DNA of 16,131 nucleotides from CALAED01 sp937891035 (GTDB lineage Bacteria; Actinomycetota; Actinomycetes; Streptosporangiales; Streptosporangiaceae): positions 1 to 16,131 of the forward strand of contig DASQSZ010000095.1 of NCBI GenBank assembly GCA_035642125.1. The letters run 5' to 3'. The notes beneath the pieces are model-generated. The model was not told the DNA's origin, ran no database searches, and was given only the letters and a program-made list of their open reading frames with translations. How positions within the stretch are numbered: position 1 is the first letter of the stretch; each line of letters opens with the position of its first letter. Position numbers and translations under genes: made by a program. Below are positions 1 through 8,040 of the stretch, one piece after another.

Positions 1-552
1 GCCGGTGCCGGTGGCCGGACCGCGGGCGGTTCGAACGGTGGACCCCGTGGACGTACGGGCGGCTCCCGCGGCGGTGGCGGTGCCTCCGGCGGTGGCGGCG
101 CGGCGGGGCGCCGCGGTGCCGGCGGCGGATCCAACCTGGCCCGGCGCGGTGATTCCGGCGGCGGTTCGGGTGCCGGTGCGGGAGCCGGTTCAGGAAACGG
201 TGGAGGTGCCGGCTCGAGCAACGGCGGAGGTGCCGGAGTCGGCGGGCGCGGTCGCGGCTTGTTCGGCGGTGGCGGTTCCGGGGGTTCCGGCGGTTCCGGG
301 GGCTCTGGGGGCGGTAACGGCACCGCCGGAGGGTCCGGCGGCCCAGACGGCGGCGCGGTGCGGCGCCGGCCGAGCGACCCGGCCGCGGGTGTGCCACGGC
401 AGCGCACCGGTCCGGAAGCCTCCGGCGGCGGCCCCCGCTCGTCCCCGCCGCCGCTCTGGGGCAGGACGGCCGGCCGGGGCGACGGGCCACCGATCCCGTT
501 CTGGCTGCGTCCGGTGGAGCGCTCCGCGGACCGAGACGAGGCGGACGAGTGA
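1..552 (+). CDS. Gly-rich C-terminal end of a gene cut by the window edge
   Basis: Frame 1 is open from the first base to a TGA at 550-552, so this is the 3' part of a gene that starts outside the window. The roughly 183 visible residues are dominated by Gly, Ser, Ala and Arg, with GGSGGSGG-type runs at about residues 87-105, followed by a Pro/Arg tail ending in an acidic stretch (DRDEADE). No enzymatic domain is visible in this part. The tail looks like a disordered low-complexity extension. The next two genes resemble a membrane-bound transfer subunit and a cell-wall hydrolase, so I infer that this could be the tail of a polytopic TrbL/VirB6-like or coupling membrane protein of a type IV secretion-like cluster. 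The sequence itself does not prove that. The next CDS starts 46 nt downstream on the same strand. Confidence 0.6.
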   Translation, partial: AGAGGRTAGGSNGGPRGRTGGSRGGGGASGGGGAAGRRGAGGGSNLARRGDSGGGSGAGAGAGSGNGGGAGSSNGGGAGVGGRGRGLFGGGGSGGSGGSGGSGGGNGTAGGSGGPDGGAVRRRPSDPAAGVPRQRTGPEASGGGPRSSPPPLWGRTAGRGDGPPIPFWLRPVERSADRDEADE

Positions 553-598
553 GTGCCCGGGCCGCGGGCGGGCGGCGGAGCCGGGAAGGGCCTCCGCG

Positions 599-1231
599 GT
601 GGACCTGACGGATCGCCAGCGCAAACTCGTGTTCGCGGGGATCATCGTCGCACTGGCCGCCCTGGGCATCTACTTGAGCCTCCCGAACACCGCGGCGAGC
701 AGGCCCACCTCCGCCGCGAGCACGCCGCCGCCCGCCGCCGCGCCCGCGCCGGCCACCAGCCCGCCGGGGATCTCCTCGACCATCTCGCCGGGCAGCTTCG
801 ACATCTATCGCCTGCTGCCCTTCTCACAGCGGGACCTCGCGACGGCGGCGGACCTGGCGCAGCGATTCACCGCGGCGTACGGGACCTACCGCTACGACGA
901 GGACCCGGCCGTGTACGGGCAGCGGCTGCGCCCGTTCGTCATCGACGAGTTGCGCACCGAACTGGAGCGCGGCGCGGCGACGCCCGGCCTCCTGGAGGAA
1001 CGCCGGCGCGACCAGGTCGTCGCGACCGGCTCGGCCGTCATCGACTCGATCCGCGACATCGAGGCCAACTCGGTGATCTTTGTGGTGACCGGCAGGCAGC
1101 GGCTCAGCACCGCGGCGGGACCGAGCGAAGACAGCCAGCGCTACGCGGTGACCGCGGCCCGCGACGGCGGGGTGTGGCGCGTCTACGCGTTCGAGCCCGC
1201 CGACGCCGGTCAAGCGGGAGACACCGGATGA
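599..1231 (+). CDS. Single-pass membrane protein with VirB8/TcpC-like C-terminal domain
   Basis: The chosen start is GTG at 599, with a GGGAAGGG Shine-Dalgarno-like run at 583-590. The open frame extends far upstream, but there it only mirrors the neighbouring Gly-rich gene. The 210-residue product has a short charged N-terminus (MDLTDRQRK), one membrane segment at about residues 9-28, a Ser/Thr/Pro/Ala linker to about residue 60, and a folded C-terminal region. That region reads as a helix (AADLAQRFTAAYGTY), a helical middle and a strand-rich end (VIFVVTGRQRL, YAVTAARDGGVWRVYAF). This layout of membrane anchor, linker and NTF2-like domain is that of VirB8/TcpC core subunits of type IV secretion or conjugation machines. 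The match is by architecture and helix/strand pattern, not a diagnostic motif. The next gene, a transglycosylase/peptidase typical of such clusters, supports it. It would act on the outer face of the membrane. Confidence 0.6.
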   Translation: MDLTDRQRKLVFAGIIVALAALGIYLSLPNTAASRPTSAASTPPPAAAPAPATSPPGISSTISPGSFDIYRLLPFSQRDLATAADLAQRFTAAYGTYRYDEDPAVYGQRLRPFVIDELRTELERGAATPGLLEERRRDQVVATGSAVIDSIRDIEANSVIFVVTGRQRLSTAAGPSEDSQRYAVTAARDGGVWRVYAFEPADAGQAGDTG

Positions 1232-1317
1232 GCGCGCTGCGAGGACGCGGCCCGCGCACCGCACACAGCGCGACGCGGGTTGGGTTAAGGCATGACAAGG
1301 CTGTGTGGGAGGCGTGA
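1228..1317 (+). CDS. Possible 29-aa coupled mini-ORF between two transfer-like genes
   Basis: ATG at 1228 overlaps the stop of the upstream gene as ATGA. The frame runs 29 codons to a TGA at 1315-1317, whose A is also the first base of the ATG of the next gene. The peptide begins MSALRGRG and ends HDKAVWEA, is basic, and resembles nothing I know. The codons include TTA and CAT, which are poor choices in this genome, so a real product is doubtful. The two overlaps may only reflect translational coupling or chance. The same kind of arrangement occurs in the kinase operon further right, but the sequences are not similar. Confidence 0.25.
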   Translation: MSALRGRGPRTAHSATRVGLRHDKAVWEA

Positions 1318-2375
1318 TGAGTCGTCGCCGGCTGCTCCTGCTGGCCGCCGCGATCGGCGCGGCCGGTGTCCTGTTCATCGCGCTGCTCCTCGTGCCCGTC
1401 TTCCTCGGGGCCGGTCAGTTCCTGTTCGGCGGTGGCGGTAGCGGCGCCGGGTGCACCGAGACCGGCGAAGCGGACGCCCAGCCGGGTGAGGCGGCGGACG
1501 CCAGGGCGATCCCGGCCGGCTACCTGGACCTCTACAAGGAGGCCGGCAAGAAGTTCGGGATGCCGTGGAACGTGCTCGCCGGCATCGGCAAGGTCGAGAC
1601 CAACCACGGTCAGTCCAAGTTGCCAGGAGTGCACACCGGCGAGAACTTCGCCGGGGCCGGCGGGCCGATGCAGTTCCTGTCCGGCACGTGGGCGGCGTTC
1701 GCCGTCGACGGCAACTCCGACGGCAAGAAGGACCGCTACAACCCGGCGGACGCCATCCCGAGCGCGGCCGCGTATCTCAAGCACAACGGCGCGCCGGAGC
1801 GAATGCGCACCGCGATCTTCATGTACAACCACTCCTGGGAGTACGTCGACGCGGTGCTGGGCTGGTCGAAGCGCTACGCCAGCGGCGCGTTCGACATCGT
1901 GCAGACCGACGGCGTGGTCTGTGCCGACAACGCCTTCCTGGACGGCATCTCCGACGCCGTCATCGGCAAGATCATTCAGTTCGCGATGGCCCAGCGCGGC
2001 AAGAGGTACATTTTCGGCGCCGCCGGACCGGACGCCTGGGACTGTTCCAGCCTCGTTCAGGCCGCCTACCGCCAGGTCGGCGTCAAGATCCCGCGCACGA
2101 CCTTCACGCAATGGCCGTTCGGCGCCCGCGTTCAGAAAGGCAAGGAAAGGCCCGGGGACCTGGTGTTCTTTTACTCCGGCCCGAACTCGCGACCCGGCCA
2201 TCCCGGCCACGTCGGCCTGGTGCTCGGCGGCGGCAAGATGGTCGTCGCCCGGTGCGCCGCCTGCCAGCCCAACATCGGTGTACAGAACTACATGGTCCGC
2301 GGCGACATCGCCGGCTTCACCCGTCCGCTGGCCCGCCCGGACGTGCAGCGACAGCTGAGGAACGCCGCTCAGTGA
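1317..2375 (+). CDS. Membrane-anchored bifunctional peptidoglycan hydrolase (lytic transglycosylase plus NlpC/P60)
   Basis: The product has 352 residues. A basic N-terminus (MSRRR) precedes a hydrophobic segment at about 5-35, either a membrane anchor or an uncleaved signal. A Gly/Ser linker leads to an SLT-type lytic transglycosylase domain at about 65-190, with the likely catalytic Glu94 in GKVETNHG, a GPMQF motif at 116-120 and MYNHS at 169-173. A C-terminal NlpC/P60 endopeptidase domain (about 212-340) has the nucleophile Cys243 in DAWDCSSLV and a His298 in GHVGLVLGGG. Such proteins open the cell wall for conjugation machines (VirB1-like, or Tn916 Orf14-like) and are secreted or anchored outside the membrane. 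ATG1317 is chosen because GGGAGG lies just upstream at 1307-1312; in-frame GTG1305 and GTG1314 are alternatives. The stop overlaps the NUDIX start by 4 nt. Confidence 0.88.
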   Translation: MSRRRLLLLAAAIGAAGVLFIALLLVPVFLGAGQFLFGGGGSGAGCTETGEADAQPGEAADARAIPAGYLDLYKEAGKKFGMPWNVLAGIGKVETNHGQSKLPGVHTGENFAGAGGPMQFLSGTWAAFAVDGNSDGKKDRYNPADAIPSAAAYLKHNGAPERMRTAIFMYNHSWEYVDAVLGWSKRYASGAFDIVQTDGVVCADNAFLDGISDAVIGKIIQFAMAQRGKRYIFGAAGPDAWDCSSLVQAAYRQVGVKIPRTTFTQWPFGARVQKGKERPGDLVFFYSGPNSRPGHPGHVGLVLGGGKMVVARCAACQPNIGVQNYMVRGDIAGFTRPLARPDVQRQLRNAAQ

Positions 2376-2752
2376 CCCGCATCGTCGTGGGCGCGGCCAT
2401 CATCGCCGGCGACCGGCTGCTGGCGGCGCAGCGGTCCGAGCCGCCCGAACTCGCCGGCCGGTGGGAGTTCCCCGGCGGCAAGGTCAGGGCGGGCGAGGCC
2501 GACCAGGACGCCCTCGTCCGCGAATGCCGTGAGGAACTCGGCGTGACCGTCAAGGTCGGCGAGCGGGTGGGCGGTGACTGGCAGGTGGGCCCGACGACGG
2601 TGTTGCGGATATGGCGGGCAGAGCTCGTCGAAGGCACCCCGCGGCCGTTCGTCCACCTCGCCCTGCGCTGGCTGTCGGCGGCGGAGCTGTACGACGTGGC
2701 CTGGCTCGACGCCGATCTCCCCATAGTCGCGGCGGTTCGAGAGCATCTGTGA
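2372..2752 (+). CDS. NUDIX hydrolase, MutT-like (8-oxo-dGTP diphosphatase type)
   Basis: This 126-residue protein is of normal MutT length. The complete NUDIX box lies at residues 36-58: Gly36, Glu42, then REC-REELGV, matching G-x5-E-x7-RE-U-x-EE-x-G-U. The preceding WEFPGGK is the classic MutT sequence. The family hydrolyses nucleoside diphosphates linked to another group. MutT members clean 8-oxo-dGTP out of the nucleotide pool, and the WEFPGGKV context favours that role, but substrate cannot be read from sequence. The GTG start at 2372 overlaps the stop of the hydrolase gene (GTGA), so translation is probably coupled although the two functions are unrelated. It could also be a pyrimidine (CTP-type) NUDIX pyrophosphatase. 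Confidence 0.88.
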   Translation: MTRIVVGAAIIAGDRLLAAQRSEPPELAGRWEFPGGKVRAGEADQDALVRECREELGVTVKVGERVGGDWQVGPTTVLRIWRAELVEGTPRPFVHLALRWLSAAELYDVAWLDADLPIVAAVREHL

Positions 2753-2785
2753 AACCTGTGCGGCCGTCTCTGGCCGCGCGCCGCG

Positions 2786-2791
2786 TACACT
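2786..2791 (+). promoter_or_regulatory. Possible -10 box (TACACT) upstream of typA
   Basis: TACACT fits the TAnnnT actinobacterial -10 consensus and lies 66 nt before the typA ATG in the only gap of this gene string (2753-2857). I could not find a convincing -35 hexamer at 16-18 nt upstream, so this is a weak call. Confidence 0.25.
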
Positions 2792-2857
2792 GAAGACCGC
2801 CCGCAGCGCAAGTACGTCTGCGGACGTCCCCAAACTCACCAACGCGAGCGAGCCCGC

Positions 2858-4708
<1,851 letters not shown>

Positions 4709-4726
4709 CGCCAACCCCGGCCCGTA

Positions 4727-5392
4727 TCACCGGCCATACATATCGGACAGTCCCACCAGACTGACGTCGTGCCGAGTTCCGGCTACGAGGTCGTCCTGAA
4801 AACCGGTGCGGCTGAAGAGCACCGCCGGCGACGGCCAACAGCGCGTGCGACGGGTTGAACATCGTTGCGGCCAGCCAAGTGTCGAGGTCGGCCACGACCC
4901 GGGCGGGGGTGTCGCGGTCAACTCCTTGTATCCAGGGACGCCGCCCACAATCGCGTGCAACCGCAAAGCGGTCTCCGGATCCTCGATGCCCCAAAACTCC
5001 GCCGACTCCACGTGGTTGAACTGCTCAAGGCAGATGTTGAGGATCGCCCGGCCGTAGAGCGCTTTGGTCTCCGAAAGAAGCCTCGACATGACCGAAAGCG
5101 CGGAACCGCAGATGATGATCCGTACCGCCGGGTGCCCACCACCGAGCGTGGGGCCGTAGGTGTCATACAGCATTTGCAGCACACCGGGAATCTCCGGGGA
5201 GTGCGCCATCAAAAACGGAAGCTCATCGATCACGATCAGCTGGACCGTTTTGGTCGAGGTCGCCCTTTCGCCCGCGATGCGTACGGCAGTGTGAAGTGCG
5301 TCCTCCCAGTTGCCGAAGGCCATTCCAGGGGGAAGGCCGGCCCACCCGACGAGGCCATCGGCGAACCGCTGCAGCGCCAGCGACGTAACCAG
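4727..5392 (-). pseudogene. Decayed ATP-binding protein of the archaeal-ATPase/DUF234 type
   Basis: Read on the - strand, homology appears to begin around 5392 with SLALQRFADGL and AGLPPGMAFGNWEDAL. It continues through the Walker-B-like VQLIVIDELPFLM, RIIICGSA and the family hallmark AIVGGVPGYKELT. The N-terminal part that should hold the P-loop is missing, and an in-frame TGA at 5393-5395 closes the frame. After YKELTAT the sense shifts to another frame (TPARVVADLDTWLAATMFNP). It then returns to the first frame for VLFSRTGFQDDL and DVSLVGLSDMYGR, which looks like the far C-terminal end of the family. This means a frameshift plus an internal deletion of the middle. Intact relatives are AAA/STAND-like ATPases of about 450-500 residues. 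The family assignment is from memory of its motifs. The remnant is convergent with typA and ends 18 nt from it. Confidence 0.72.
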
Positions 5393-5437
5393 TCATCTGG
5401 ACATCCGCACGTTCCGCGGAGAGACCGCATGGTCGCT

Positions 5438-5869
5438 TCACCCGTTAGCGGGTTCGCTCGGCTTGGAGCGCGGGGAGAGGCCGAGTTCGGCGCGGGCGGC
5501 GGGCGTGTCCTCCAGGATGTGCCAGGATGCGAGCCTGCCGTCGCGGACGTCGGCCAGCCAGATAACAGTGAGTCGCGCCTCCCGCTCGTCGGGCAGGCCG
5601 AGGTGCGATCCTGTTGTATGTCCAGCCACCGCGACACGTCCGGCACGTTCGACGATCTCGTGCGGATAGATCACATAGTCAGGGAACGCGGTGGCGTAGC
5701 CCTCCCAGGCGGCGGTGTTGGCGGTGATGCCGACCACCGGTGGTTCGTCGAGCACCACGAGACGATGGTCATCGGTCATCAGGCCGGCCAGCCCTGGCAC
5801 ATCACCGTGATTGATGCGATCGATGAAGCTCACGACGGCCGCCTGGGGCGGTAGTGGATGCCTAGTCAT
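5438..5869 (-). CDS. SnoaL-like / NTF2-like small protein
   Basis: The product has 143 residues. The pattern fits a SnoaL-type NTF2 fold: an N-terminal helix (AAVVSFIDRINHGDVPGLAGLM), TDDHRLVV-LDEPPVVG, the conserved aromatic stretch around WEGYATAFPDYVIYPHEIVE, then strands AVAGHTTGSH, ARLTVIWLADVRDGRLASWHILED. Family members range from polyketide cyclases and isomerases to proteins of unknown role in stress and secondary metabolism, so the substrate cannot be named. The DDHR and SWHILED residues are typical of the stand-alone members. The ATG at 5867-5869 has no good Shine-Dalgarno. A GACAAT sequence ends 6 nt upstream of it, so a leaderless message is possible here. The gene is divergent from the VOC gene, with about 107 nt between their starts, and single on its strand. 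Confidence 0.8.
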   Translation of the reverse strand: MTRHPLPPQAAVVSFIDRINHGDVPGLAGLMTDDHRLVVLDEPPVVGITANTAAWEGYATAFPDYVIYPHEIVERAGRVAVAGHTTGSHLGLPDEREARLTVIWLADVRDGRLASWHILEDTPAARAELGLSPRSKPSEPANG

Positions 5870-5963
5870 GATCCATTGTCACTAGATCGCCCACCCGTCA
5901 CCTCGTCCATGGTGACGAGACTTCTCAGGGCCCACGTCCTCCTGTCGTCGCGGAGCGGGTGCG

Positions 5964-5969
5964 TAGGAT
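5964..5969 (+). promoter_or_regulatory. -10 box (TAGGAT) for a probably leaderless VOC transcript
   Basis: TAGGAT is a near-perfect actinobacterial -10 (TAnnnT). Its last base is 7 nt before the GTG at 5977, so the expected transcription start falls on or next to that codon. This spacing is typical of leaderless actinobacterial mRNAs and argues against the upstream in-frame GTG at 5959. The AGGA inside the box could instead serve as a Shine-Dalgarno. Confidence 0.5.
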
Positions 5970-5976
5970 CGCCGAC

Positions 5977-6354
5977 GTGGCACTGCGACCTGTTCAGGTG
6001 AACATCAAGGCTCTTGATCACTCGGCGGTCGGCCGCTTTTGGGCGGAGGCGCTCAGCTGGAGTGTTTCCAGCGGGCAATCAGGCGTGACCACCTACGTTG
6101 GACCCGGCGGCTTGGTTTGGCCGGACCCGAGCGCGGTCGGCGTCGACGTCGTTTCCGTCCCGGAACCCAAGACAACAACAAAGAACCGTGTGCATCTCGA
6201 TCTCGCCACCACCTCTGCGGACCACCAGGTGGAGTTGGTCGCGCGACTCCAGGATCTCGGTGCGACGCCCGTCGACGTGGGCCAGGGCGACGTGCCGTGG
6301 ACGGTCCTGGCCGACCCGGAGGGCCATGAGTTCTGCGTCCTCGCCCCGTCCTGA
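5977..6354 (+). CDS. VOC-superfamily (glyoxalase/bleomycin-resistance-like) protein
   Basis: This 125-residue protein starts MALRPVQVNIKALDHSAVGRFW when read from GTG5977, which is how members of this group usually begin. Two beta-alpha-beta-beta-beta units can be followed: residues 5-60, with FWAEALSW and VWPDPSAVGVDVV, and residues 70-125, with RVHLDLATTS, the helix HQVELVARLQDLGA, VPWTVLADPEG and FCVLAP. His73 and the Glu/His residues of DPEGHEF may contribute to a metal or ligand site. The group is common in actinobacteria and mostly uncharacterised. Antibiotic binding, dioxygenase and glyoxalase roles all occur in the superfamily. It is a single gene, probably expressed from the TAGGAT promoter, and convergent with the DUF4282 gene. 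Confidence 0.82.
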   Translation: MALRPVQVNIKALDHSAVGRFWAEALSWSVSSGQSGVTTYVGPGGLVWPDPSAVGVDVVSVPEPKTTTKNRVHLDLATTSADHQVELVARLQDLGATPVDVGQGDVPWTVLADPEGHEFCVLAPS

Positions 6355-6438
6355 CGGGAAGCCTTAACGACATCCCGGCACGTGAGCCTGGCCGGACTGA
6401 GGACCGTTGGGGTGGGCAGCCTGGGGCGGAACGGCCGG

Positions 6439-6475
6439 CACCCCCAGAGAAGGGGCGGTGCATCTGCTGGGGGTG
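6439..6475. terminator. Possible bidirectional terminator hairpin
   Basis: CACCCCCAG (6439-6447) is the exact reverse complement of CTGGGGGTG (6467-6475), giving a 9-bp GC-rich stem with a 19-nt loop. It lies between the convergent VOC and DUF4282 genes, 27 nt past the stop of the latter. There is no U-tract, as is common for actinobacterial terminators. Confidence 0.45.
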
Positions 6476-6501
6476 GCCCGTCGTGGTGACTTGCGGGCGA
6501 G

Positions 6502-6930
6502 TTAGCGCATGGCGCCGCTGTCTCGGATGTCCTTGAGATCATCGCTGATCTTGAAGACGACGATGAAAAACTCAAGGTAGAGCCGTGCGGTGATCAGATA
6601 AAGCAGCCAGCCGAGCGGGGCAAGGATGATCATCAGCAGGCCTGCCGCTGAGCCGTTGCCGAGTCCGACGAGGCCGGACACCACGAGGACGATCGCCAGG
6701 ATGGTGATGATGATCAGTGACAGGACATACAGGAACTTGACGAGCTTCGGCGCGATGAAGTTGTCGAAGCCGAAGTCGAAAAGCGACCCGAAAAAGCCCT
6801 TGTCATTGTCATAGCGCGGGCCGCTCGGCTGCTGCTGATAGCCCGGATGTGCCTGTGGTGGATAGGGCGCCTGCGGAGGCGGCTGCTGCCAGCCGCCCGG
6901 CTGCGGGGGACCATAAGGTGGATTCGCCAA
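6502..6930 (-). CDS. DUF4282 membrane protein (first paralogue)
   Basis: The product has 142 residues. A Pro/Gln/Gly/Tyr-rich N-terminal tail (about 1-40) is followed by the DUF4282 signature KGFFGSLFDFGFDNFIAPKL. Two membrane segments lie at about 65-90 and 97-115, separated by a short Gly/Asn loop, and the C-terminus is charged (FKISDDLKDIRD). DUF4282 has no established function. The architecture suggests a small oligomeric membrane protein with both ends in the cytoplasm. The start is TTG at 6928-6930, chosen for the strong Shine-Dalgarno just upstream. The 159-nt gap to the FHA gene contains TATTGT (complement of 7004-7009) as a weak -10 candidate, so the gene may have its own promoter besides read-through from the operon. 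A paralogue lies at the other end of the cluster. Confidence 0.85.
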   Translation of the reverse strand: MANPPYGPPQPGGWQQPPPQAPYPPQAHPGYQQQPSGPRYDNDKGFFGSLFDFGFDNFIAPKLVKFLYVLSLIIITILAIVLVVSGLVGLGNGSAAGLLMIILAPLGWLLYLITARLYLEFFIVVFKISDDLKDIRDSGAMR

Positions 6931-6934
6931 CGTG

Positions 6935-6942
6935 TCCTCCTT
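6935..6942 (-). promoter_or_regulatory. Strong Shine-Dalgarno (AAGGAGGA) that fixes a TTG start
   Basis: The + strand TCCTCCTT reads AAGGAGGA on the - strand, 4 nt before the TTG at 6928-6930. No ATG or GTG of the same frame lies near it, so TTG is the likely initiator of the DUF4282 gene. Confidence 0.7.
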
Positions 6943-7089
6943 GGCAAGGTGAAGTGGGGGTTAGGGATTGTGCAACTCCCCCCGAGGTTGATTCGCGTCC
7001 CAGACAATATCCCGAACTAGGGGCGTATGTCCGTGTCGCGTGCAGCCAAACGCGGTGCGCCGCCAGCGACTCGGCGCTCACATAGACGC

Positions 7090-8040
7090 TCAGCTAAGGT
7101 ATACGGTTCCTGTGACATCTGCCGCGAGTCGCAACAAATCGCCCTCTCGCAAGGGAACATCGACCCCTGGCGGTATCCGTTCGCCGTTGACATAGGTGCC
7201 GTTGGTCGAGTTTTCGTCCCGCACCCGCGGCTGGCCGGCCGCGTCGAGCGACACGGTCGCGTGTCGCCGGGAAACGTTGTCGTACTGGGTAAAGGTGGCC
7301 GCGACCGGCGACTGGCCGGCGTCCCGCCCGAGCACGAGACGCTGCCCGACGGGGATCTTCACCTCTCCGGCGGGGAAGGCGAGCCGCAACACCGGCGGTG
7401 GCCGCAGCGGCCGCAGGCACTGCACGCAGACGGTCGCGTGCGGATCGGTGATCACGGCTTCGCAGTGCGGGCACATGAACGCCGTACTCTCGTCGCCATC
7501 ACCCCGCGAACGGGCGAATCGCCGCTCCTCCGGCGGCACCAGGGTCTCTTCGCGCCGCGCCGGAACCGGCGGCGGGGCCGACCGAATTGACGGCGGCCGG
7601 GATGGCGGGCCGGGCGGCCCGCCAGGCCCACCGGGACCGGCAGGCCCGCCTGGTCCGTCGAATCCGGCGGGTCCATACGGTCCGCCAGGCCCATCGGACC
7701 TGTCCGGACCGCCAGGGCCAGGAGGCATCGGCGGGCCGGGTGGCTCGGACGGCCCGCGGTCTGGCGGTCGATCGTGGTGCGGGTAAGGCGGAGGCGGCCC
7801 GGGTGGCCGCTGGGGGCCGGGACCCGGCCGCGGGCCGGCCGGCGCCGACGGCCCCTGCGGCGACGGGGGCGACGGGGGCGGCGGCGATCCGGGGACCGAG
7901 GAACCGTGCGGCGAATCCTCGCGGGTGGGACCGTGCTTGCGGGCGGCCCGGGCGCGCGCGAGATTGGCCCCGCACTCCAAGCAGATCAAATCCCCGGGCT
8001 GGAAGGGGGTCCCACATGTTGGACAGGTCATGGTCGCCAT
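7090..8040 (-). CDS. Double zinc-ribbon protein with collagen-like linker and C-terminal FHA domain
   Basis: The product has 316 residues. A first zinc ribbon has CPTC at 6-9 and CLEC at 20-23. A disordered Pro/Gly-rich linker at about 45-150 includes a collagen-like GPx tract at 105-147. A second zinc ribbon has CPHC at 190-193 and CVQC at 205-208. The FHA domain covers about 225-305 with the conserved GRD (238-240), NVSRRH (255-260) and NSTNGTYVNG (277-286), the phospho-threonine-binding loops. FHA domains read marks made by Ser/Thr kinases, and a kinase lies upstream in the same operon. ATG8040 is chosen because GGAG lies 7 nt upstream. ATG8031, forming an ATGA overlap with the previous stop, is an equally natural alternative and gives MTCPTCG. 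The frame is open much further upstream, but that part only mirrors the radical-SAM gene. Confidence 0.88.
   Translation of the reverse strand: MATMTCPTCGTPFQPGDLICLECGANLARARAARKHGPTREDSPHGSSVPGSPPPPSPPSPQGPSAPAGPRPGPGPQRPPGPPPPYPHHDRPPDRGPSEPPGPPMPPGPGGPDRSDGPGGPYGPAGFDGPGGPAGPGGPGGPPGPPSRPPSIRSAPPPVPARREETLVPPEERRFARSRGDGDESTAFMCPHCEAVITDPHATVCVQCLRPLRPPPVLRLAFPAGEVKIPVGQRLVLGRDAGQSPVAATFTQYDNVSRRHATVSLDAAGQPRVRDENSTNGTYVNGERIPPGVDVPLREGDLLRLAADVTGTVYLS

Noticed and set aside
259..345. PE_PGRS-like surface antigen suggested by GGSGGSGG runs
   Set aside because: No PE domain is visible, the run is short and it ends in a Pro/Arg/acidic tail; only the 3' end of the gene is in view.
5959..5976. 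Upstream GTG start for the VOC gene
   Set aside because: The TAGGAT box overlaps this stretch, and the family usually begins MALRPVQVN, which matches GTG5977.
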